Of a DNA stretch of 64,000 nt, positions 17,484 through 28,106 are shown piece after piece. The position numbers and the translations under genes are program-made. The stretch is from Mycobacterium intracellulare ATCC 13950 (GTDB taxonomy: Bacteria > Actinomycetota > Actinomycetes > Mycobacteriales > Mycobacteriaceae), in contig NC_016946.1 of NCBI RefSeq assembly GCF_000277125.1, positions 620,001 through 684,000 of the forward strand, written 5' to 3'. Each line of letters opens with the position of its first letter. The first letter of the stretch is position 1. A model generated the notes under the pieces. The model saw only the letters and a list, made by a program, of their open reading frames with translations, did not search any database and was not told the origin of the DNA.

Positions 17484-18353
17484 TCACGCCCCGAGCTGCT
17501 TGGCGAGGAAGTTCCGGATCAGGGGAATGACGTCATCGAGCGCGGACTCCAACAGAAAGTGCCCGCCGTCGAGCAGGTGGATCTCGGCGTCGGGCAGGTC
17601 GTCGGCGAAGGCCTCGGCCCCGGCCGGTCCGAAAATTTCGTCGCCGCGACCCCAGACCGCCAGCAACGGCACCCGGCTGGCCCGGAAGTACTCGTGTAAG
17701 CGCGGATACAGGGGCGCGTTGGTGGCATAGTCGCGAAACAGCTTGAGCTGCACCAAGTCATTGCCGGGCCGGGAGAGCAGCGCGTAGTCGTGATGCCACG
17801 ACTCGGGATCGACCAGGGTCTCGTCGGCCACGCCGGTCACGTACTGCCACCGGGTGGCGTCCAGCGTGAGGAACTGGCGCACCGGGGCCTCGGTGTCCGC
17901 GGTGGGCTCACGCTGGTAGGCCTGTACGACCTTCCAGAAGCTCTCGACGAATCCCGCGTCATACCCGTTGCCGTTCTGGGTGATGATCGCGGTGATCGCC
18001 GACGGGTCGCGCAGCGCCAGCCGCCAGCCGATCGGCGCGCCGTAGTCCTGGACGTACATGGCGTACCTGTCGACGCCGAGGGTTCGCAACAGGCCCGCCG
18101 TGAGGTCGGTCAGCGCGTCGAAGGTGTAATCGAACTCCTCGACGGGCGGCGCGTCGGACAGCCCGAATCCGAGATGGTCCGGCGCGATGACGTGGTAGCG
18201 GTCCGCCAGGGCCGGTATCAGACCGCGAAACATGTAGGAGCTGGTGGGAAACCCGTGCAGCAACAGCGCCGTGGGAGCCCTCGGGTCGCCGGCTTCCCGG
18301 TAGAAGAGTCGGTGGCCGTCGACCGTGGCGTATCGATGATGAACAGCCGGCAT
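17484..18353 (-). CDS. Haloalkane dehalogenase-like alpha/beta hydrolase
   Basis: 289 residues from ATG 18353 (ribosome site GAGGA 5-9 nt upstream). The oxyanion motif is LLLHGFPTSSYMFRGL (about 31-46). The nucleophile is an aspartate in YVQDYGAPIGWRLAL (about 103), the arrangement of haloalkane dehalogenases and epoxide hydrolases. The acid/histidine region is VWGRGDEIFGP and DGGHFLLES near the C-terminus. It hydrolyses halogenated or epoxide substrates by family; the exact one is unknown. Two operator copies lie in the divergent intergenic region (86 and 177 bp upstream). The open frame continues upstream to 19097 but is antisense of the next gene. Confidence 0.88.
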   Translation of the reverse strand: MPAVHHRYATVDGHRLFYREAGDPRAPTALLLHGFPTSSYMFRGLIPALADRYHVIAPDHLGFGLSDAPPVEEFDYTFDALTDLTAGLLRTLGVDRYAMYVQDYGAPIGWRLALRDPSAITAIITQNGNGYDAGFVESFWKVVQAYQREPTADTEAPVRQFLTLDATRWQYVTGVADETLVDPESWHHDYALLSRPGNDLVQLKLFRDYATNAPLYPRLHEYFRASRVPLLAVWGRGDEIFGPAGAEAFADDLPDAEIHLLDGGHFLLESALDDVIPLIRNFLAKQLGA

Positions 18354-18438
18354 GACATTCCTCCTCAGCCAACGCTTTTCGCACGCGAGCGCCGCGACCG
18401 CGTTCGGTAGACATCGACAGACCAGCTCGACGTATTTT

Positions 18439-18454
18439 TGGGTTGTATGACCCA
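18439..18454. promoter_or_regulatory. Putative operator TGGG-N8-CCCA, copy 3 (hydrolase promoter)
   Basis: TGGGTTGTATGACCCA, followed by GTAT as in copy 1. It is 86 bp upstream of the hydrolase start, in the divergent region shared with the MOSC fusion gene. Confidence 0.65.
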
Positions 18455-18529
18455 GTATGCACCAAAACGGAACCGGGCAACAGCCCCGTGCGGCCGAAGT
18501 GTTGCCGTGCGGATCGCGCTGCCATATTC

Positions 18530-18545
18530 TGGGCCAACCATCCCA
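18530..18545. promoter_or_regulatory. Putative operator TGGG-N8-CCCA, copy 4 (MOSC fusion promoter)
   Basis: TGGGCCAACCATCCCA, followed by G. It is 46 bp upstream of the GTG start of the MOSC-reductase gene and shares TGGGCCAAC with copy 1. Confidence 0.6.
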
Positions 18546-18590
18546 GTTGGGGGTGACTGGTGCCATGGCGAGCCGGTTCGAGGTGACACG

Positions 18591-20297
18591 GTGGGCAAGC
18601 TTGTTTCGGTGAACGTGGGTATGCCCAAGAACGTCCGATGGCGAGACAAAACGGTCTACACCGGCATCTGGAAGACCCCGGTGCAGGGGCCGGTCATGGT
18701 GCGTCGACTCAACGTCGACGGCGACGGGCAGGGTGACCTCGCCGGCCATGGCGGGGAACAACGGGCCGTGATGGTGTACCAGAGCGAGTCCTACGACTTT
18801 TGGAAGACGTACCTGGGCCGCACCGACCTGCGGCCCGGGCATTTCGGCGAAAACTTCACCGTCACCGGGCTCGCCGACAACGAGGTGTGCATCGGTGACC
18901 GTTATCGCATCGGCGACGCCGAATTCGAGGTCACTCAACCGCGAGTCACGTGCTTTCGGGTCGGTCTTCGCCTCGACGAGCCCGACATGCCCAATCTGCT
19001 TGTCTCCCAGCACCGTCCGGGTTTCTATTTCCGGGTCATCACCGAAGGCCGGGTGCGGGCCGGGGACGACATCGTGCGGACCCGCCGCGGCCGCCACCGG
19101 CTCAGCGTCGCCGAGGTCGACGCGTTGCTCTACCTGCCGGACCGCAACGTCGAGCGGCTGCGCGAGGCCGTCGATGTTCCGGGGCTGAGCCCGGGATGGC
19201 AGCAGTCTTTTCGTGACATGCTGGCCGCACCCGATGGTGCGGCCGCGGCCTCGCCCATCCCGGTCGAACCCGGATGGAAGGGGTTCCGAAACCTACGGGT
19301 TGTCGAGACGCGTCGGGAGAGCCCGCAAGTGCTCTCGATTCGGCTGCAGGCCGACGACTCCGACCCGCTGCCGCCCGCGCTACCGGGTCAGTACCTCACG
19401 GTGAAGATTCCCGGGGCCGGTGAGCCGGCGCCGTTGCGCAGCTATTCCCTGTCGGGCGATCCGTCGGCCGGGTACTACCGCATCAGCGTCAAGCGGGAGG
19501 ATCACGGACTGGTCAGCGGCTGGCTGCACACCCACATCCGGCCGGGGATGGTGATAACGGCGGCCGCCCCGCGCGGCGACTTCTGCCTCACCGAGGACCG
19601 GCGCCCCGTCGTGCTCTTTTCCGCCGGAATCGGGGCGACGCCGGTGCTGGCGATGTTGCATGCACTCGCGGGGGCGGGCAGCGAGCGAGACATCTGGTGG
19701 GTGCACGCCGCTCGCAATCGCCAAACCCAGCCCTTTGCCGCGGAAGTCGCAACGCTGATCGAGTCGTTGCCTCACGCCCGTCAGCAGGTTTTTTACTCCG
19801 AAACGCAGGGACGGCTGAACCGTGATGCCATCGCGGGATTGGGATTGCCGACCGATGGCGTCGTTTACCTCTGCGGGCCAACGCAATTCATGGCGGACAT
19901 CCGCGAATACCTGGTCGGCATCGGATTCGACCCCGCGTTGATCCACAGCGAACTATTTGGTGCGCTGCCCGCGATCAACCCCGGCGTCGTCGAAACGGGA
20001 CCGCACAGGCCGCCCCATCAGCCCGCCGGGCCGCCGGGCACGGGGCCGTCGATCACGTTCGCGCGCAGCGGGTTGACGGCCCACTGGTCGCCGGACTACG
20101 GCAGCATCCTCGGGCTCGCCGAAGCCTGCGATGTGCCCACCCGCTTCTCCTGCCGGAGCGGCGTCTGTCATGTGTGCGTCACCGGGGTCGTCGCCGGGAC
20201 GACCACCTACGTCCAGCGGCCGCTGGAGCCACCGGCCGACGGGTCTGTGCTGATCTGCTCGGCGGCTCCCGAAACCGATGTGGTGCTTGACCTTTAG
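18591..20297 (+). CDS. MOSC domain - ferredoxin reductase - [2Fe-2S] ferredoxin fusion oxidoreductase
   Basis: 568 residues from GTG 18591 (ribosome site GAGGTG upstream; nearby ATG/GTG codons are out of frame). Residues 1-215 are a MOSC sulfur-carrier/molybdopterin-associated domain, with the YiiM-like FGENFTVTG and QPRVTCFRVGLR cysteine region. About 230-470 is a flavodoxin-reductase-like FAD/NAD module: LRSYSLSGD, then FSAGIGATPVLAMLHAL and YLCGPTQFM. The C-terminal 85 residues hold a plant-type [2Fe-2S] site, CRSGVCHVC plus a later cysteine in LICSA. Electrons would pass from NAD(P)H through flavin and iron-sulfur cluster to the MOSC partner site, as in N-oxide reduction systems (inference). 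Divergent from the dehalogenase-like gene with two operators between them. Confidence 0.92.
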   Translation: MGKLVSVNVGMPKNVRWRDKTVYTGIWKTPVQGPVMVRRLNVDGDGQGDLAGHGGEQRAVMVYQSESYDFWKTYLGRTDLRPGHFGENFTVTGLADNEVCIGDRYRIGDAEFEVTQPRVTCFRVGLRLDEPDMPNLLVSQHRPGFYFRVITEGRVRAGDDIVRTRRGRHRLSVAEVDALLYLPDRNVERLREAVDVPGLSPGWQQSFRDMLAAPDGAAAASPIPVEPGWKGFRNLRVVETRRESPQVLSIRLQADDSDPLPPALPGQYLTVKIPGAGEPAPLRSYSLSGDPSAGYYRISVKREDHGLVSGWLHTHIRPGMVITAAAPRGDFCLTEDRRPVVLFSAGIGATPVLAMLHALAGAGSERDIWWVHAARNRQTQPFAAEVATLIESLPHARQQVFYSETQGRLNRDAIAGLGLPTDGVVYLCGPTQFMADIREYLVGIGFDPALIHSELFGALPAINPGVVETGPHRPPHQPAGPPGTGPSITFARSGLTAHWSPDYGSILGLAEACDVPTRFSCRSGVCHVCVTGVVAGTTTYVQRPLEPPADGSVLICSAAPETDVVLDL

Positions 20298-20319
20298 CGA
20301 CAGAGCGAGGGGTGTGTTG

Positions 20320-21117
20320 CTACGCGGTCAGCGGGACGGATGCCTCCGCCGTGTAGCACAGGAAGGTGAGCGTCTCCTGCAGATACAGCTGCACGGTGTC
20401 CGCGTCGTGGCTGGTGTAGCCGATCGTGACGTCGGTCCCGAGCTGCAGGTCGAAATCGCCGCCGCGGGTGGTCAGCACGAAGGCGCCGTCGATGGCCGGG
20501 GCCCAGATGATGTCTCCGGGAACCAGCCGGTCGATGTGTTCGAGGATCGGATATCCATGTTGGGTCGTCTCGCTGACCTTCGTGTAGACGTCGGCGGACA
20601 GCAGTACCGAGTACGGGCCGTCGACGCCGGCCAGGCGGAGCTCGGAGATCGCCTGGGTGATGACGTCGGGAATCTCGCTGGGGTCCGCCGGCAGCGTCAG
20701 CGTCTTGTTGGAGCTGGCGGAACGGATGCCTTCGATCGACGCCGCGGCATAGCCCTCGAAGATCGCCCGGTCTTCCACGAACGCGAGCTTCTTCGCCGCC
20801 GCCTTGACCGGGTCCCAGTCGGAGTCGTTGGCGCCGCGCTCGACGTTGTCGATCTCGTAGCGCGACAGGGTGAACGGAACGCGAAGCCGCACAAGCGGTT
20901 TGCTCTCACGCAGGTGCGCCTCCACGCCCTCGGTGGGTGACGCCACGTTGGCCAGCCGTCCGGTGCTGACGGCGGCGGCGACGGGACCGCCGGGCTCGCT
21001 GACGTCGACGACCCGGCGCCCGGCGATGTGGCGCTTGAATGTCCGGGTCGCCTCCAATTCGATTTCTTTCCAGGCGGCTTCGGTGACCGGTGCCAGGTCG
21101 CGGTAGAGGTTGTTCAT
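20320..21117 (-). CDS. Family 1 encapsulin nanocompartment shell protein
   Basis: 265 residues, the usual length for the HK97-fold encapsulin known in M. tuberculosis as Cfp29/Rv0798c. It starts [20 protein letters not shown]. Shared family stretches include VVDVSEPGGPVAAAVSTGRL, then EGYAAASIEGI and LQLGTDVTIGYTSHDADTVQLYLQETLTF. Subunits assemble into a hollow shell that packages the peroxidase. Its ATG overlaps the peroxidase TGA (ATGA), so shell and cargo are translationally coupled. Confidence 0.96.
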   Translation of the reverse strand: MNNLYRDLAPVTEAAWKEIELEATRTFKRHIAGRRVVDVSEPGGPVAAAVSTGRLANVASPTEGVEAHLRESKPLVRLRVPFTLSRYEIDNVERGANDSDWDPVKAAAKKLAFVEDRAIFEGYAAASIEGIRSASSNKTLTLPADPSEIPDVITQAISELRLAGVDGPYSVLLSADVYTKVSETTQHGYPILEHIDRLVPGDIIWAPAIDGAFVLTTRGGDFDLQLGTDVTIGYTSHDADTVQLYLQETLTFLCYTAEASVPLTA

Positions 21118-22127
21118 GAAGTGGTTCCTTTCAGGCTGCCGATCGAAAGTGAGCCGTCCTGTGCAACAGACGTTTCCGCCGCCGCCGGCGTTGCGGGCAG
21201 GGGCGGGGGATCATCGAGAAAGTCGACGGTGGGGGAGAAGAACAACCCGCCGGTGATGGCGGTGGAGAAGTCGAGGATGCGGTCGGTGTTGCCGGGCGGG
21301 TCGCCGAGGAACATGTTGCGCAGCATCTGTTCGGTGACTCGCGGTGTGCGCGAATAGCCGATGAAGTACGTGCCGTACTCGCCCTTGCCGAGCTCGCCGA
21401 ATGGCATGTTGTGCCGGACGATTTTCAGTTCGGTGCCGTCGTCGTCGGTGATGACGTTGAGGGCGATGTGGGAGTCATCCGGCTTGACGTCGTCGTCGAG
21501 TTCGATGTCCTCGAGCTTGGTGCGGCCGATCACTCGCTCCTGTTCGGTGACCGAGATCGCGTTCCACGCGGACATGTCGTGCACGTATTTCTGGACGTGC
21601 ACATAGCAGGAGCCGGCGAAGTCGGGGTCCTCGTCGCCGATCGCGGTGGCGCTGACGGCAAGTGGGCCGTCCGGGTTCTCGGTGCCGTCGACGAACCCGA
21701 GCAAGTCGCGGTTGTCGAAATACCGGAAGCCGTGCACCTCGTCGACGACGGTGACCCCGCCGGCCATCGATTTCAAGATCCGGTCGGCCAGTTCGAAACA
21801 GACGTCCAGACTCTCGGCCCGGATGTGGAACAACAGGTCCCCGGGCGTGGCGGGAGCGTTGTGACGCGGGCCGTTCAGTTCGATGAACCGGTGCAGTTCG
21901 GCGGGACGCGGCCCGGAAAACAAGCGGTCCCAGGCGTCCGAGCCGATCGAGGCGATCGCCGACAACCGCTTCTGCGGCTCGCGGAAACCGATCGCGCGCA
22001 CCAGTCCGGATACGTCCTGCAGCGCGTCGTGGACGGTTGCCTCTCCACCGTCGTCGATGGTCACCACGAGGAAGATCGCCGCGGGCGTCAGCGGCGCGAG
22101 GACGGGTTGCGGCTGGACGGGGGGCAC
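21114..22127 (-). CDS. Dye-decolorizing (DyP-type) heme peroxidase, encapsulin cargo
   Basis: 337 residues from GTG 22127, set by similarity of the N-terminus ([18 protein letters not shown]) to Rv0799c. The frame stays open far upstream to 23660, but that is antisense of the aminopeptidase. The GxxDG heme-pocket motif is [11 protein letters not shown]. The region [24 protein letters not shown] contains the proximal histidine and distal arginine expected for class B DyPs. The last residues [12 protein letters not shown] are the encapsulin targeting peptide, so the enzyme is packaged in the shell encoded just downstream. The role is peroxide-dependent oxidation, linked in mycobacteria to oxidative and acid stress. 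Confidence 0.95.
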   Translation of the reverse strand: MPPVQPQPVLAPLTPAAIFLVVTIDDGGEATVHDALQDVSGLVRAIGFREPQKRLSAIASIGSDAWDRLFSGPRPAELHRFIELNGPRHNAPATPGDLLFHIRAESLDVCFELADRILKSMAGGVTVVDEVHGFRYFDNRDLLGFVDGTENPDGPLAVSATAIGDEDPDFAGSCYVHVQKYVHDMSAWNAISVTEQERVIGRTKLEDIELDDDVKPDDSHIALNVITDDDGTELKIVRHNMPFGELGKGEYGTYFIGYSRTPRVTEQMLRNMFLGDPPGNTDRILDFSTAITGGLFFSPTVDFLDDPPPLPATPAAAETSVAQDGSLSIGSLKGTTS

Positions 22128-22133
22128 TCTGGT

Positions 22134-22259
22134 GACCCTAGCGTGGCGACGGTGAGCGCCGGAAGCGGCGCGAGCAAGGAGCGCGCAATCGACCCTAGCG
22201 TGGCGACGGTGAGCGCCGGAAGCGGCGCGAGCAAGGAGCGCGCAATCGACCCTAGCGTG
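22134..22259. repeat. 57-bp tandem repeat, two full copies plus 12 bp (VNTR/MIRU-like)
   Basis: The unit begins GACCCTAGCGTGGCGACGG at 22134 and recurs at 22191, with a third partial GACCCTAGCGTG at 22248. The two full copies appear identical. The array fills the divergent spacer between the DyP and aminopeptidase genes. It ends about 33 bp before the aminopeptidase ATG, so copy number could alter spacing of both promoters. Confidence 0.9.
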
Positions 22260-22292
22260 AACGCCGCGGGCTCGGACAGCCATGATGTCAAC

Positions 22293-23603
22293 ATGTCCGG
22301 CGGGCCTCGAAACCAGACGAAGTCCTCGGCGAGCGCACAAGGACTCTGCGAGTTCATCGACGCGTCGCCGTCGCCGTTTCACGTCTGCGCCACGGTGGCC
22401 GCCCGGCTGAACGCCGCCGGGTACACCGAACTGAGCGAGGCCCAACGCTGGCCGTCGGTGCCCGGGCGCTACTTCACGGTGCGGGCGGGTTCGCTGGTCG
22501 CCTGGAATTCGGCGGGAGCCGATGGGCCGTTCCGGATCGTCGGAGCGCACACCGACAGCCCCAACCTCAGGGTCAAGCAGCACCCCGATCGGGTGGTCGC
22601 CGGCTGGCGGGTGGTGGCGCTCGAGCCGTACGGGGGCGCGTGGCTCAACTCCTGGCTGGACCGCGATCTGGGAATCAGCGGGCGCCTGTCGGTGCGGGCG
22701 AAGGATCAAAGCACCGGGATCGCGCACCGCCTGATCCGGATCGACGAGCCGATCCTTCGCGTGCCGCAGCTGGCCATCCACCTGGCCGAGGATCGCAAGT
22801 CGCTGACGCTGGACCCACAGCGACACCTCAACGCGGTGTGGGGCGTCGGCGAGACGGCGCGGTCCTTCGTCGATTATGTCGCCGAGCGCGCCGAAGTGGC
22901 GCCCACCGACGTGCTGGCCGCAGACCTGATGACGCACGACCTGACTCCCTCGACGGTGATCGGCGCCTCGGACAACGGGATCGCGGACCTGCTGAGCGCG
23001 CCCCGGCTGGACAACCAGGCCAGCTGCTACGCGGGACTGGAAGCGCTGCTGGCATGGGAGCAGGGCGCGGGCTACCTGCCGGTGTTGGTGCTCTTTGATC
23101 ACGAGGAGGTCGGCTCGTCCTCGGACCACGGCGCGCAATCGGACTTGTTGGGCACCGTCCTGGAACGAATTGTGCTGGCGGCGGGCGGCACCCGGGAGGA
23201 CTACCTGCGCCGGCTGCCCGCGTCGCTGCTGGCCTCCGCGGACATGGCGCATGCCACCCACCCCAATTACCCGGAGCGGCACGAGCCCGGCCACCCGATC
23301 GCCGTCAACGCGGGGCCGGTGCTCAAGGTGCACCCGAACCTGCGCTACGCCACCGACGGCCGCACCGCCGCGGCCTTCGCGCTGGCCTGTCGGCAGGCCG
23401 GGGTGCCGTTGCAGCGCTACGAGCACCGGGCCGACCTGCCGTGCGGATCGACGATCGGGCCGTTGACCTCTGCGCGCACCGGCATCCCGACCGTCGACGT
23501 CGGCGCCGCGCAGTTGGCGATGCACTCCGCCCGCGAGCTGATGGGCGCGCACGACGTGGCCGCCTATTCGGCGGCGATGCACGCGTTCTTGTCGCCGGCC
23601 TGA
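22293..23603 (+). CDS. pepC: M18 family aspartyl aminopeptidase
   Basis: 436 residues from ATG 22293 (GTG 22257, inside the repeat edge, is an alternative). A zinc metallopeptidase that removes N-terminal acidic residues from peptides. Metal-ligand motifs are intact: [12 protein letters not shown] (first histidine), SASDNG-type region [11 protein letters not shown], and [16 protein letters not shown] (catalytic Glu-Glu). The last histidine lies in [14 protein letters not shown]. Cytosolic, usually dodecameric. Matches Rv0800. No clear ribosome site precedes the ATG. Confidence 0.94.
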   Translation: MSGGPRNQTKSSASAQGLCEFIDASPSPFHVCATVAARLNAAGYTELSEAQRWPSVPGRYFTVRAGSLVAWNSAGADGPFRIVGAHTDSPNLRVKQHPDRVVAGWRVVALEPYGGAWLNSWLDRDLGISGRLSVRAKDQSTGIAHRLIRIDEPILRVPQLAIHLAEDRKSLTLDPQRHLNAVWGVGETARSFVDYVAERAEVAPTDVLAADLMTHDLTPSTVIGASDNGIADLLSAPRLDNQASCYAGLEALLAWEQGAGYLPVLVLFDHEEVGSSSDHGAQSDLLGTVLERIVLAAGGTREDYLRRLPASLLASADMAHATHPNYPERHEPGHPIAVNAGPVLKVHPNLRYATDGRTAAAFALACRQAGVPLQRYEHRADLPCGSTIGPLTSARTGIPTVDVGAAQLAMHSARELMGAHDVAAYSAAMHAFLSPA

Positions 23604-23607
23604 CGGC

Positions 23608-24222
23608 CTAATCGGGCTTGGTCGTGGCCGCGCCGTGCAGGATCGCGTCGAGCAGCCCATCGAAAGTTCGCGGTCCCTCCGCAGCGAAATCGGTTGCGCC
23701 CCCGTGGGTTAACGCGCGAAACAGCATGGTGCCGATCAGCGCCTCGGCGATCGCGTCGAGGTCGGCGGCGGCGCTCAGTTCCTCGTCCCGGACGGCCCGG
23801 CGAAGTCGCGTCGTCAACCCGTCCAGCTGGGGCGCGCTGAGCTGCTGGTAGAGATCGTCGCCATCGGCCGGGCGGGCGGCCGCCGCGGCGATGAGCGCCC
23901 GCACCAACGCGGCGTTCGACGGCCGCGCCAGGAAGTCGGCGTGCTCGCGCAGCCACGCCTGTAGGTCGGCGCGCAGGTCCCCGGTCTCGGCGACGGGAAA
24001 TGATCCGGTTCCGCCGTACGCCTCCAGGACGGCCTCGGCGACGAGCGGGGCTTTCGATGGCCAGCGCCGGTAGAGGGTCTTCTTCCCCACGCCGGCGCGC
24101 GCCGCGATGCTTTCCATCGACAACTCGGCGTAGCCGCCGGTGGTCAGGAGTTCGCGGGTGGCATCGAGGATCGCGTGATGCAGCCGGGTGTCGCGGGGCC
24201 GGCCGGCCCGCTCGTCTGACAT
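23608..24222 (-). CDS. TetR family transcriptional regulator
   Basis: 204 residues from ATG 24222. The helix-turn-helix is at about 15-60 (LHHAILDATRELLTTGG, then SIAARAGVGKKTLYRRWPSKAPLV), with a TetR_C-like ligand domain after it. It is divergent from the phosphotransferase gene at 24373. A near-perfect 20-bp palindrome lies between them, 98 bp from its own start, so self-repression and control of the phosphotransferase are likely (inference). Confidence 0.9.
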   Translation of the reverse strand: MSDERAGRPRDTRLHHAILDATRELLTTGGYAELSMESIAARAGVGKKTLYRRWPSKAPLVAEAVLEAYGGTGSFPVAETGDLRADLQAWLREHADFLARPSNAALVRALIAAAAARPADGDDLYQQLSAPQLDGLTTRLRRAVRDEELSAAADLDAIAEALIGTMLFRALTHGGATDFAAEGPRTFDGLLDAILHGAATTKPD

Positions 24223-24319
24223 GTGGGCCGAGCCTAGGTGCGCCCGGTTGCGGGGGCGAACCGATTCGGGACTGGCGGGCGGGCGTGCGCTCGGGTTACC
24301 TTCACCGGGACAAGTGTAG

Positions 24320-24339
24320 GAAACGATACGTGTCGTTTC
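24320..24339. promoter_or_regulatory. 20-bp palindromic operator between TetR and phosphotransferase genes
   Basis: GAAACGATACGTGTCGTTTC reads the same on both strands except for one mismatched pair. It lies 33 bp before the phosphotransferase ATG. This is the expected size and position for the operator of the divergent TetR repressor. Confidence 0.7.
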
Positions 24340-24372
24340 TATGCCGGTGATCCGTGACGAAGGAGTCCACCC

Positions 24373-25446
24373 ATGAATGCCCCCGCGTTGTCGGTGCCCA
24401 CGACCTGGGATGACATCTCGCCGCAGTGGATGTCTGCGGCGCTGGCCGCCGCGCATCCCGGCGTCGAGGTGGACACGGTCACCGTGGAGGTTCGCGACGA
24501 CGGCACCAACCGGCGCGCCCGCCTGGGGGTGACCTACCGCAACGGCAGCGGACCGGCGTCGGTGTTCGTCAAGGCCGCCGACCCCGACCACAAGGAACTG
24601 ATCCGCATGACCAGCGGCATGTTTCACGAGCCGCGGCTGTTCACCTGCGGGGTCGATCTGCCCCTCGAGCACCCCCGCGTCTACACCGCGTTGATCGACG
24701 AGGACGCCTACGACTTCGTGATGGTCATGGAAGACCTCACCGCGCGCGGCGCCGATCCCCGCGACGCCACCAGGCCGATGACCGTCGAGCAGGTCGCCAC
24801 CGGCGTGCGCGGCCTGGCCCGCATGCACGGACGGTACTGGGGCCAACGGGTTCTGACCGAGCCGGCGCTCGATTGGCTCGAGCCGTTCCTGCCCTGGGAC
24901 GGCATGGAAATGGCGCCGCTGCCGGCCGCGCTGGAACGCCTCGGCCCGGACGCCCCCGAGCAGGTGACCTCGCTGACCATCGACGCGCTGATCGAATCGA
25001 TCTGGAAGCCCTACATCAGAACGCTGACCGCGTCGCCGCAGACCCTGCTGCACGGCGATCCGCACATCGGCAACACCTATCTGCTGCCCAGCGACGAGGT
25101 GGGGTTCCTCGACTGGCAGGTGGCCCGGCGCGGCAACTGGTCACTCGACCTGGGCTACTTCCTGCAGGGCGCCCTGACCGTCGAGGATCGCCGCCGCAGC
25201 GAGCGCGATCTCCTCGAGGAGTACCGCGGTGCGCTCGGCCTGCCGAAAGCGGAGATGCCGAGCCCCGATGAGGTCTGGCTGCGGTACCGGGCCTCGGTGG
25301 CGCACGGGCTGACCCTGTGGCTGTGCACCGCCAGCGCCGGGGAGCTCTGGCAGCGCCCCGACATCGCGCTCGCGCTGGCCCAACGGTATTCGTTCGCCTA
25401 CGCCGACCTGGATACGGCCGCGGCGCTGGCCGAGATCGCCGGCTAG
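24373..25446 (+). CDS. Phosphotransferase family protein (aminoglycoside phosphotransferase/choline kinase fold)
   Basis: 357 residues with a kinase-like fold. The catalytic loop is LLHGDPHIGNTYL (about 223-235, HGDxHxxN) and the metal-binding aspartate follows in GFLDWQVARRGNWSLDLGYF. Relatives phosphorylate aminoglycosides, macrolides, choline or unknown small molecules; many mycobacterial members have no resistance role. Start ATG 24373 follows GAAGGAG. Likely under the divergent TetR. The 3' end overlaps the convergent small gene by 4 bp. Confidence 0.86.
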   Translation: MNAPALSVPTTWDDISPQWMSAALAAAHPGVEVDTVTVEVRDDGTNRRARLGVTYRNGSGPASVFVKAADPDHKELIRMTSGMFHEPRLFTCGVDLPLEHPRVYTALIDEDAYDFVMVMEDLTARGADPRDATRPMTVEQVATGVRGLARMHGRYWGQRVLTEPALDWLEPFLPWDGMEMAPLPAALERLGPDAPEQVTSLTIDALIESIWKPYIRTLTASPQTLLHGDPHIGNTYLLPSDEVGFLDWQVARRGNWSLDLGYFLQGALTVEDRRRSERDLLEEYRGALGLPKAEMPSPDEVWLRYRASVAHGLTLWLCTASAGELWQRPDIALALAQRYSFAYADLDTAAALAEIAG

Positions 25447-25664
25447 AGGCGCTTGGCCAGCAGCTGTTCCGCCATCTCGGCGCCCTTGCGGCTGTCTGAT
25501 TGCGCCTTGCGGAACAACTCGGCCACGTCCTTGTCCCCGGCGCGCTCGGCGTCCTGGATGTAGGTCTCTAACCGCAACGCGTTGTCGAGGCACTTCTCGG
25601 TGTACCAAATCAGGTTGTAGTTCTTGTCTTTGGTGCCGGTGATGTGTCCGGTTTCAACTGTCAT
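25443..25664 (-). CDS. Small conserved helical protein, function unknown
   Basis: 73 residues, charged and rich in helix formers: a conserved-looking N-terminus (TVETGHITGTKDKNYNLIWY) followed by two amphipathic helices, EKCLDNALRLETYIQDAER and KDVAELFRKAQSDSRKGAEM. It recalls short ferritin-like or helical bundle proteins of mycobacteria, but I cannot assign a family. No signal or membrane segment. It stands between the phosphotransferase gene (4-bp convergent overlap) and purL (divergent). Confidence 0.7.
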   Translation of the reverse strand: MTVETGHITGTKDKNYNLIWYTEKCLDNALRLETYIQDAERAGDKDVAELFRKAQSDSRKGAEMAEQLLAKRL

Positions 25665-25684
25665 TTCGTACTCCGGTTGATTGA

Positions 25685-28087
<2,403 letters not shown>

Positions 28088-28106
28088 GCGCCGGCATCGA
28101 ATCCTG

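Noticed and set aside
22134..22259. Possible CRISPR array
   Set aside because: Direct repeats are contiguous with no variable spacers and no cas genes; a VNTR explains them.
21114..23660. 848-residue minus-strand open frame
   Set aside because: Only its C-terminal 337 residues match a known protein (DyP). The rest is antisense of the M18 aminopeptidase, kept open by GC-rich codon bias.
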